Shown here: piece after piece, positions 7,468 to 12,576 of the stretch
Layout: each line of letters starts with the position of its first letter
How positions within the stretch are numbered: position 1 is the stretch's first letter
Origin: Clostridiales bacterium
GTDB taxonomy: Bacteria; Bacillota; Clostridia; Oscillospirales; Oscillospiraceae
Assembly (NCBI GenBank): GCA_021203685.1
Contig: JAJQAS010000151.1
Location: forward strand, 1-15,200
Reading direction: 5' to 3'
DNA length: 15,200 nucleotides
Position numbers and translations under genes: made by a program
Notes under the pieces: model-generated
What the model was told of the DNA's origin: nothing
What the model saw: only the letters and a program-made list of their open reading frames with translations
Database searches by the model: none

Positions 7468-7505
7468 CGCCCGGACGGGAAACAAATCCCCGTCCGGGCG
7501 TCTTT
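7468..7505. terminator. Bidirectional terminator between convergent genes
   Basis: A perfect 12-bp stem, CGCCCGGACGGG (7468-7479) with CCCGTCCGGGCG (7489-7500), and a nine-base loop, followed by TCTTTCT. It sits between the esterase (plus strand) and the glycosylase (minus strand), whose ends are only 60 bases apart. The T-tracts are weak on both sides. Confidence 0.7.
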
Positions 7506-7510
7506 CTCGG

Positions 7511-8137
7511 TCAAACCGGCCTGTCCTCTGTCCAGAACCGCCAAGGAAAGTCCGCCGCTTCTTCGGCGTAGTCGATGCCGATGCGCTTGCCCACCTGAAT
7601 AGGGCCGGGAGCAGGCTCCTCCTCCATCCCCAGGTCGGTCAGGGACGAGACGAGGTACAGCTCGTCGCTGGCGGTGACATCGATCAGGTTGTGTTCTCTC
7701 GTCAGGGCCAGGCCCCTGCACAGCTTGCCGGGGCCGTTGAGGAAGTTTTTCCGCTGGTAGGCGGTCAGCTCCCGGAAGGGTTTCCCGTAGCGCAGGCGGG
7801 AGATGGTCTCCCCGCCCAGGCGGGGACTGCCGCCCCGCAGCAGCACGGCGCAGGGTTCCCCCTCCGGCTCCGTCACCAGGTTCAGGCAGTGGTACATCCC
7901 GTAAATCAGGTAGACATAGGTGTGGCCGGGAGCGGCGAACAGCGGCTCCGTCCGGGCGGTGCGTCGGTATTGGTAAGCGTGGCAGCCCTTGTCGATGGGG
8001 CCGACATACGCCTCCGTCTCCGTCAGGCGGCAGACCAGCCGCTCCCCCTGCCAGACCCGCACCAGATAGGTCCCCACCAGGTCACGGGCCACCGTCACCG
8101 TGTCCCGGTCAAAAAAATCCCGCGTCAGCTTTGCCAT
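7511..8137 (-). CDS. mpg: DNA-3-methyladenine glycosylase (AAG/MPG family)
   Basis: A protein of 208 residues, the usual length for bacterial members. The start at 8137 follows GAGGTGAGG. It excises alkylated purines such as 3-methyladenine, and often hypoxanthine, to begin base-excision repair. The family signature is clear: LTETEAYVGPIDKGCHA has the catalytic Glu42 and Tyr44 and the conserved His53; then TVYVYLIYGMYHCLN-like sequence (HTYVYLIYGMYHCLNLV) and a C-terminal NGPGKLCRGLALT, the loop that helps hold the flipped base. It diverges from uracil-DNA glycosylase across 51 bases, so the two repair enzymes may be co-regulated. Confidence 0.95.
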   Translation of the reverse strand: MAKLTRDFFDRDTVTVARDLVGTYLVRVWQGERLVCRLTETEAYVGPIDKGCHAYQYRRTARTEPLFAAPGHTYVYLIYGMYHCLNLVTEPEGEPCAVLLRGGSPRLGGETISRLRYGKPFRELTAYQRKNFLNGPGKLCRGLALTREHNLIDVTASDELYLVSSLTDLGMEEEPAPGPIQVGKRIGIDYAEEAADFPWRFWTEDRPV

Positions 8138-8159
8138 TTGCCTCACCTCATGGTACAAT
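8131..8159 (+). promoter_or_regulatory. Promoter for uracil-DNA glycosylase
   Basis: TTGCCA (8131-8136), 17 bases, TACAAT (8154-8159). The -35 box overlaps the first codons of the divergent glycosylase gene, so the two transcription units share this short region. The expected start is near 8166. Confidence 0.6.
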
Positions 8160-8167
8160 ATTACCAT
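8150..8167. promoter_or_regulatory. Inverted repeat between divergent repair genes (candidate operator)
   Basis: ATGGTACAATATTACCAT: perfect 6-bp arms ATGGTA (8150-8155) and TACCAT (8162-8167) around six bases. It covers the -10 box of the plus-strand promoter, and on the minus strand contains TAATAT (8158-8163), a possible -10 for the opposite gene. A protein bound here could silence both genes. It is not a classical SOS (LexA) box of the GAAC..GTTC kind. Confidence 0.4.
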
Positions 8168-8188
8168 AAAGCAACTCGAAAGGAAAGA

Positions 8189-8881
8189 ATGTTTATGCGC
8201 ATACTGGACTGTGATATGGGGGCCTGGCGGGAGACCGTGGAGGCCATGGCGGAGGAGCCCTGGTGCCGCGCCCTGTTCGACCAGGTGGAGGCGGCTTACG
8301 CCCAGGGGGAACCGGCGGTGTACCCGCCCCAGGGGCAGCTGTTCACCGCCCTGCGGCTGACGCCGCCGGAACGAGTGAAATGCGTCATCGTGGGGCAGGA
8401 CCCCTACCACCAGCCGGGACAGGCCCACGGGCTGGCCTTCTCGGTGCTGCCGGGCACGAAGACGCCCCCCTCCCTGCGGAACATCGGCAAGGAACTGCGC
8501 TCTGACCTGGGCGTGGAACTGCCGGGGAACGACCTGACGGCCTGGGCGGAGGAGGGGGTGCTGCTGCTGAACAACGTCCTCACCGTCTACGACAGCGCCC
8601 CCAACAGCCACAAAAAATGGGGCTGGCAGACCTTTACCACCCGGTTGTTGCAGTCGCTGGAACCCCAGCCCTGGCCCATTGCCTTTGTCCTCTGGGGCCG
8701 GGAGGCCCAGAGCAAGGGGGCGCTCATTGCGCCGGAGCGTTCCCCCTATCCCCGGCTGGTGCTGCGCAGCAACCACCCCTCTCCCCTCTCCGCCAGCCGC
8801 GGGTTCTTTGGCAGCCGCCCCTTCAGCCAGGTCAACGCCTTTTTGACGGAAAACGGCGCATCTCCCATCAAATGGGGGTAA
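8189..8881 (+). CDS. ung: Uracil-DNA glycosylase, family 1
   Basis: A protein of 230 residues (228 if the second ATG at 8195 is used; AAGGA at 8180-8184 suits either, with spacing of 4 or 10). It removes uracil from DNA arising by cytosine deamination or dUTP incorporation. The family 1 motifs are all present: VGQDPYH (68-74) with catalytic Asp71, LLLNNVLTV (125-133), HKKWGWQTFT (141-150) and HPSPLSASRGFFG (196-208) with catalytic His196. The reading frame is open far upstream, but there it runs over the opposite glycosylase gene and the promoter, so that extension is not real. Confidence 0.96.
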   Translation: MFMRILDCDMGAWRETVEAMAEEPWCRALFDQVEAAYAQGEPAVYPPQGQLFTALRLTPPERVKCVIVGQDPYHQPGQAHGLAFSVLPGTKTPPSLRNIGKELRSDLGVELPGNDLTAWAEEGVLLLNNVLTVYDSAPNSHKKWGWQTFTTRLLQSLEPQPWPIAFVLWGREAQSKGALIAPERSPYPRLVLRSNHPSPLSASRGFFGSRPFSQVNAFLTENGASPIKWG

Positions 8882-8913
8882 AATCGTTGAAAAAACGATT
8901 CAAATAAATCGTT
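8882..8913. repeat. AATCGTT repeated: inverted pair plus direct copy
   Basis: AATCGTT (8882-8888), its inverse AACGATT (8894-8900) and a further AATCGTT (8907-8913) follow directly on the stop codon of ung. The first pair can form a 7-bp hairpin with a five-base loop, but no T-run follows, so it would be a poor terminator. It lies 28 bases ahead of the marR -35 box. Confidence 0.5.
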
Positions 8914-8940
8914 ATGCGCGGAATGTTCACAAAATCTGCC

Positions 8941-8969
8941 TTGACTTGCCGCTGGCAGACCGATAAAAT
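8941..8969 (+). promoter_or_regulatory. Promoter for the MarR regulator
   Basis: TTGACT (8941-8946), 17 bases, TAAAAT (8964-8969): near consensus. The expected start at about 8976 is immediately before the operator-like palindrome. Confidence 0.75.
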
Positions 8970-8978
8970 AAATTACGA

Positions 8979-8996
8979 TAGTTCACAGTTGAACAA
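8979..8996. promoter_or_regulatory. Candidate MarR operator 1
   Basis: TAGTTCAC-AG-TTGAACAA, an imperfect 18-bp palindrome placed just after the -10 box, where a bound repressor would block its own transcription. The left half equals the inverse of the right half of the second palindrome at 9495-9512, which supports both being sites for one protein. Confidence 0.6.
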
Positions 8997-9007
8997 AGAG
9001 GGATACG

Positions 9008-9445
9008 ATGGATACCACCGGCATCATTGCGTCTGGGACGCAGCTGAAAAAACTGATCTCCAAAAAATCGGAACCGGCCCAGCGCAGATACCAGCTGCGC
9101 CCGGTGGAGCTGAACATTCTGCTGCTGCTCCACGCCAATCCGGGTCTCGACACCGCAAAGGACATTATGCGCCAGCTCCACGTCTCCAAGGCCCACGTCT
9201 CCCAGTCCCTGGATCACCTGAAAAACGGCGGTTTTATCTGTTTGCAGGAGGATCTCCAGGATCGGCGGGTCATTCATATCCAGCTGCGGCAGATCGCCAT
9301 CGACGCCGCGGAGGAAATGCAGGCCATCTACGCGGAGTGCTGGAATCTGGCATTCCGGAACGTCTCCCCGGAGGAGGTCAGCGTTCTGCTCCGTGTGGCG
9401 CAGAAGATGTCGGACAACATCAGCGCCGCCCTGGCGGAGGGCTGA
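9008..9445 (+). CDS. MarR-family transcriptional regulator
   Basis: A protein of 145 residues starting at ATG 9008, five bases after GAGGG. It shows the MarR winged-helix layout: an N-terminal dimer helix, helix-turn-helix about residues 48-75 (AKDIMRQLHVSKAHVSQSLDHL), then the wing with the hallmark LQDRRVIHIQL (the conserved D-x-R of the family), and two C-terminal dimer helices. MarR proteins usually repress neighbouring genes until a small phenolic, oxidant or other ligand is bound. The matching palindromes at its own promoter and 50 bases after its stop suggest autorepression and control of the downstream flavodoxin/citrate synthase unit. The ligand is unknown. Confidence 0.9.
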   Translation: MDTTGIIASGTQLKKLISKKSEPAQRRYQLRPVELNILLLLHANPGLDTAKDIMRQLHVSKAHVSQSLDHLKNGGFICLQEDLQDRRVIHIQLRQIAIDAAEEMQAIYAECWNLAFRNVSPEEVSVLLRVAQKMSDNISAALAEG

Positions 9446-9487
9446 GGGGCCGATGTACCCTCCCCTTTCCTTGCGGAGAGGTTTTCT

Positions 9488-9517
9488 TTGCAGATAGTTT
9501 ACTTGTGAACTAATTAT
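9488..9517 (+). promoter_or_regulatory. Candidate promoter with embedded MarR operator 2
   Basis: TAGTTTAC-TT-GTGAACTA (9495-9512) is a near-perfect 18-bp palindrome with one mismatched pair. It fills the space between a possible -35 TTGCAG (9488-9493) and an AT-rich possible -10, AATTAT (9512-9517, 18-base spacer; TAATTA at 9511 gives 17). A repressor here would shut off transcription into the flavodoxin leader. The palindrome is firm; the promoter boxes are weak. Confidence 0.55.
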
Positions 9518-9523
9518 GAATCC

Positions 9524-9772
9524 GGGAACGAAATGCTTCGCTCCCCCGCACTCTATGGAACCTCCGATCAAATAACTCCTGGCGTCTGGACGGCATATTT
9601 CGTGCAACGCTTCGTTGCGAAATCTTGAGATCCACAAAGGATTACCCTCAAGGGGTACGCCTGCGCCTGCGGCGCTCCTGGTCCTGCGATTTCGCGCCTC
9701 GATTTGCGCAAAATCTGCTCGCCCAGCCATCCAAGGCTATTTAATCAGAGCTTCCCTATCTCGCGCAGCGCG
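9524..9772 (+). other. Hairpin-dense leader or dispersed repeat upstream of the flavodoxin
   Basis: About 250 bases without a gene, packed with short inverted repeats: 9524-9545 (GGGA/TCCC and CGAA/TTCG), 9597-9623 (GCAACG/CGTTGC plus ATTTC/GAAAT flanks), 9643-9657 (TACCC/GGGTA), 9663-9675 (GCGCC/GGCGC), 9688-9715 (GATTTCGCGC/GCGCAAAATC, one mismatch) and 9762-9772 (CGCG/CGCG), the last just before the AGGAGG of the flavodoxin gene. It could be a structured 5' leader or a copy of a dispersed intergenic element. It matches no riboswitch class I can name. Confidence 0.4.
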
Positions 9773-9787
9773 CCAGGAGGCAACGTT

Positions 9788-10315
9788 ATGGAATTTCTTG
9801 TTTTGTATTCCAGCCGGACCGGCAACACAGAAAAGGTGGCAGAGGCGATTTTTGACACACTCCCCGGCCGTTCCAAGCTCATCGAGCCGGTGGAGGACTA
9901 CGACGGCACCGAAAACCCCGGCCTGGTCTTTCTGGGCTTCCCGGTGAACCGGGGGAGCTGCCCCATGGACGTGGCCGACGCGCTGGAGAAGTTGGAGGGC
10001 CGACGGCTGGCCCTGTTCGCCACCTGCGGCATGGGCGACGAAGCCTACCAGCAGCGCATTCGGCACAACATCGACGTGTGGATGCCCGACGACTACATTG
10101 ACCTGGGCTTTTTCTGCTGCCAGGGGGCCATCGCCCCGGCGTTCCTGAAAGAGCTGCGGGAGCAGGGGGCGTCTGTCTCGCCGCAAATGGCAGAGGCGAT
10201 GGAGGCCCAACAGAAAAATTCCATAGGGCACCCCGACGCCGCCGACCTGGATCGGGCCAGACAGTTCGCAAAAGAGGTGTTGGGACGGGCAGGACGAAAA
10301 GAACCAATGAGATGA
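9788..10315 (+). CDS. Flavodoxin-family protein (BilS-like)
   Basis: A protein of 175 residues with ATG seven bases after a perfect AGGAGG. The N-terminus MEFLVLYSSRTGNTEKVAEA contains the flavodoxin FMN-phosphate loop SSRTGNT. The later strands (LVFLGFPVNRGSC, RLALFATCGMGDEA) supply the loops around the flavin ring. The C-terminal HPDAADLDRARQFAKEVL resembles flavodoxins of the BilS type, which accompany a MarR regulator and bilirubin reductase in gut Bacillota. No reductase gene of that kind is in this window, so that link is only by resemblance. It should be a cytoplasmic low-potential electron carrier. It ends ten bases before citrate synthase, with which it is probably co-transcribed. 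Confidence 0.87.
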   Translation: MEFLVLYSSRTGNTEKVAEAIFDTLPGRSKLIEPVEDYDGTENPGLVFLGFPVNRGSCPMDVADALEKLEGRRLALFATCGMGDEAYQQRIRHNIDVWMPDDYIDLGFFCCQGAIAPAFLKELREQGASVSPQMAEAMEAQQKNSIGHPDAADLDRARQFAKEVLGRAGRKEPMR

Positions 10316-10325
10316 GGAATGGAAT

Positions 10326-11675
10326 ATGATACACAGCATTTACGATTACACCCACCAGAAGCAGTCCCTCTGCCAGCAGAGCGGCTCTATTAACAGGGAT
10401 CTATACACCGAATACGGCGTAAAGAAGGGTCTGCGGGACGAAAACGGCAAGGGCGTCCTCACCGGCCTGACCAACATCTCCGAGGTGAAAGCCTTCGACA
10501 ACGTGGACGGGGTGCAGGTCCCCTGCGATGGACAGCTGCTCTACCGGGGCTACGACGTGCGGGATCTGGTCAATGGCGGCATCGGCAAGCGTTTTCTCTT
10601 TGAGGAGGCGGCCTATCTGCTGCTCTTCGGCCAGCTGCCGGACAGGCAGGAACTGCTGGACTTCCAGCAGGTGCTGGCGGACTGTATGCGCCTGCCCACC
10701 AACTTCACCCGGGACGTCATCATGAAGGCCCCCGGCCCGGACATCATGAACTCCATGACCCGGAGCATCCTGACCCTGGCCTCCTACGACGAGCGGAAGG
10801 ACGACCTCTCCATCGACAACGTGCTGCGCCAGTGCATCCAGCTCATCGCCACCTTCCCCATGATGGCGGTGTACGGCTACCACGCCCACAACCATTACGG
10901 CAACGACGAGAGCATGTACATCCACCGGGCGGACGAGTCCCTCTCCATTGCGGAGAACTTTCTGCGGATGCTCCGGCCCGACATGAACTTCACCACCCTG
11001 GAGGCCCAGGTGCTGGACGTGGCCCTGCTGCTGCACATGGAGCACGGCGGCGGCAACAACTCCACCTTCACCACCCGCGTGGTGACCTCCTCCGGCGCAG
11101 ACACCTACTCCGCCATTGCGGCGGCCATGTCCTCCCTGAAAGGCCCCAAGCACGGCGGCGCCAACCTGATGGTGATGAACATGATGGACGACGCCCGCCA
11201 GCACATCTCCGACTTCGAGGACGACGAGGAGATCACCGACTACCTGCGGAAGCTGCTCCACAAGGAGGCATTTGACCGCAAGGGGCTGATCTACGGCATG
11301 GGTCACGCGGTTTACTCCCTCTCCGACCCCAGAGAGCGCATTTTCAAGAGCTACGTGGAGCGGCTGGCGGTGGCGAAGGGCCGGGAGACCGATTTGCAGC
11401 TTTACAACAACATCGAGCGGCTGGCCCCTCAGGTCATCGCCCAGGAGCGGCGCATTTACAAGGGCGTCAGCCCCAACGTGGACTTTTACAGCGGCTTCGT
11501 CTACGATATGCTGGGCATCCCCCGGGAGCTGTACACCCCCCTGTTCGCCACCGCCCGCATCGTGGGCTGGAGCGCCCACCGCATCGAGGAACTGGTCAGC
11601 GCGGATAAGATTATCCGCCCGGCCTACAAGAGCCTGGTCACGTACAAAGAGTATATCCCCAGAGAGGAGCGGTGA
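10326..11675 (+). CDS. gltA: Citrate synthase (Si-type, citrate/2-methylcitrate synthase family)
   Basis: A protein of 449 residues; ATG at 10326 after GAGGAA. It condenses oxaloacetate with acetyl-CoA (or propionyl-CoA in methylcitrate enzymes). The catalytic set is complete: His276 in GPKHGGAN, His327 in GMGHAVYS and Asp386 in NVDFYSG, with His240 in MEHGGGNNS for oxaloacetate. The N-terminal extension of about 50 residues before LYRGYDVRDL is longer than in many bacterial enzymes, as in other clostridial members of this branch. This is not the Re-type enzyme known from some clostridia, which belongs to another family. No aconitase or isocitrate dehydrogenase lies nearby. In an anaerobe it most likely feeds 2-oxoglutarate and glutamate synthesis. 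It sits between a flavodoxin and a MarR gene whose ATG follows its stop by one base. Confidence 0.93.
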   Translation: MIHSIYDYTHQKQSLCQQSGSINRDLYTEYGVKKGLRDENGKGVLTGLTNISEVKAFDNVDGVQVPCDGQLLYRGYDVRDLVNGGIGKRFLFEEAAYLLLFGQLPDRQELLDFQQVLADCMRLPTNFTRDVIMKAPGPDIMNSMTRSILTLASYDERKDDLSIDNVLRQCIQLIATFPMMAVYGYHAHNHYGNDESMYIHRADESLSIAENFLRMLRPDMNFTTLEAQVLDVALLLHMEHGGGNNSTFTTRVVTSSGADTYSAIAAAMSSLKGPKHGGANLMVMNMMDDARQHISDFEDDEEITDYLRKLLHKEAFDRKGLIYGMGHAVYSLSDPRERIFKSYVERLAVAKGRETDLQLYNNIERLAPQVIAQERRIYKGVSPNVDFYSGFVYDMLGIPRELYTPLFATARIVGWSAHRIEELVSADKIIRPAYKSLVTYKEYIPREER

Positions 11676-11676
11676 A

Positions 11677-12114
11677 ATGGCGTTAAAACGGAACAATTTG
11701 GGAGAGGACTTCTTCCTGAATCGGCTGAACGTGGAGAAGGTCTTTGCCTTCATCGACCAGACGGATTCCTTCTGGCTGTACCACATCGAGCGCAGCGAGG
11801 CAGAGGACGGCCGGGTCTACCTCTCCGACCTGGCGGCGGAGATGGACGTGACCGTCCCCGTGGCCTCCAGGTCCATCCGCGCCCTGGCAGAAAAGGGTTA
11901 CGTCCTCTGGGAGACCGACGAGAAGCGGGAGCGCACCTATGTCAGCCTGACCGGCCGGGCCAAAGAGCTGATGGACAGCCAGCGGCAGCGGATGTCCAGC
12001 GCCTACGAGAAGGCCCTCGAAACCATTCCCCGCGAGGATCTGGAGACCACCATGAGCACCATGGCGAAAATTCGTTCCATCGTCGCAGTGGGAGATGAGG
12101 CGCAGCAATCGTGA
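11677..12114 (+). CDS. MarR-like winged-helix transcriptional regulator
   Basis: A protein of 145 residues. The ATG is one base after the citrate synthase stop, and its ribosome binding site (GAGGAG) lies inside that gene, so the two should be translated together. The protein has an N-terminal dimer region, a helix-turn-helix (about 50-72, LSDLAAEMDVTVPVASRSIRAL) and a wing (EKGYVLWETDEKRERTYVSL, trimmed) with the D-x-x-R-x-R pattern of MarR proteins. A C-terminal coiled helix pair ends the chain. It is only distantly like the first MarR. It may regulate its own operon in response to carbon or redox state; the CAAGTT-GG-AACTTG palindrome about 60 bases downstream is a possible target. Confidence 0.85.
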   Translation: MALKRNNLGEDFFLNRLNVEKVFAFIDQTDSFWLYHIERSEAEDGRVYLSDLAAEMDVTVPVASRSIRALAEKGYVLWETDEKRERTYVSLTGRAKELMDSQRQRMSSAYEKALETIPREDLETTMSTMAKIRSIVAVGDEAQQS

Positions 12115-12174
12115 CCCTCTGGCCTGTTTTCCGGTCTTATCCCTCCCCTTTTCCCCGGCTGTACAATTATCCTG

Positions 12175-12188
12175 CAAGTTGGAACTTG
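12175..12188. promoter_or_regulatory. Palindrome upstream of the T-box operon promoter
   Basis: CAAGTT-GG-AACTTG, perfect 6-bp arms two bases apart, ending 18 bases before the -35 box. It could be a site for the MarR-like protein encoded just upstream or for an unlinked regulator. It is too tight to be a terminator. Confidence 0.35.
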
Positions 12189-12206
12189 AAATTATGCAAA
12201 ATGACC

Positions 12207-12235
12207 TTGACAGAGCGGGCAAAAGCCGGTAAAAT
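12207..12235 (+). promoter_or_regulatory. Promoter of the aspS-gatC-gatA operon
   Basis: TTGACA (12207-12212), 17 bases, TAAAAT (12230-12235). It matches consensus at all six -35 positions and five of six -10 positions, so expression is probably set by the T-box leader rather than by promoter strength. The expected start is about 12242. Confidence 0.85.
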
Positions 12236-12241
12236 GAATAC

Positions 12242-12511
12242 TGTTCAAACGCTGTGAAGGAGACCGCGCCCTGGCGCCGCAGCAGAGAGACCGGGTCACT
12301 GGCTGAAAGCCCGGTCAGCTGGCAGGGGGACCGCGCAACGCTCCGGAGCCGATGGTTCGAGCTTCCCACCGGGAAGGGTAGGGCCGTCCGTTCCCCCGCG
12401 TTAAGGGGATGAGAGAGGCAGCTCAATGGGGAGATGCAAACGCGGGTGGTACCGCGGAATGTGTATTGTTCCGCCCCGGACTATCGTTTTTCGGTAGTCC
12501 GGGGCGTTTTT
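12242..12511 (+). promoter_or_regulatory. T-box leader, likely specific for tRNA-Asn
   Basis: The T-box core GGGTGGTACCGCGG (12444-12457) is unmistakable; its TGGT would pair with the free 3' end of an uncharged tRNA. Stem I (from about 12251) carries GGAG/CTCC at its base and the AGAGAGACCGGG...GCCCGGTC distal hairpin. In the specifier position the triplet is AAC (12337-12339), six bases before GAGC, the same offset as the Gly codon in the B. subtilis glyQS leader. This codon reads Asn. GAC (Asp) at 12329-12331 is a less fitting alternative. A terminator hairpin closes the leader. Uncharged tRNA-Asn should stabilise the antiterminator and switch on aspS-gatC-gatA. Confidence 0.92.
12472..12511 (+). 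terminator. T-box regulated terminator
   Basis: A 12-bp perfect stem, CGCCCCGGACTA (12472-12483) with TAGTCCGGGGCG (12495-12506), extended by three inner pairs (one G-T), then TTTTT (12507-12511). It is the alternative to the antiterminator formed with the T-box core. Confidence 0.92.
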
Positions 12512-12576
12512 GCTGCCTGAAACCAGCCAAACCCGGGGACGTACCTCCCCGGAACCGAAAAAGGATGTGTGTGATT

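Noticed and set aside
7460..8188. Upstream extension of the ung reading frame
   Set aside because: Runs antisense through the 3-methyladenine glycosylase and the ung promoter; ung has a proper start at 8189.
8927..9730. Open minus-strand frame of 267 codons across marR and the flavodoxin leader
   Set aside because: Overlaps the MarR gene, promoter and operators; looks like a chance frame, though its part over 9513-9730 resembles spurious small proteins often called from intergenic repeats.
10401..11786. Open minus-strand frame of 461 codons opposite citrate synthase
   Set aside because: Low-complexity Val/His/Gln/Gly shadow of a clearly conserved enzyme.
12350..12362. GGTTCGA resembling the T-arm of a tRNA gene
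   Set aside because: No acceptor or anticodon stems around it; it lies within the T-box leader between Stem I and the antiterminator.
12409..12576. Upstream extension of the aspS reading frame
   Set aside because: Lies within the T-box core and terminator, which must stay untranslated; homologous proteins begin near 12577.
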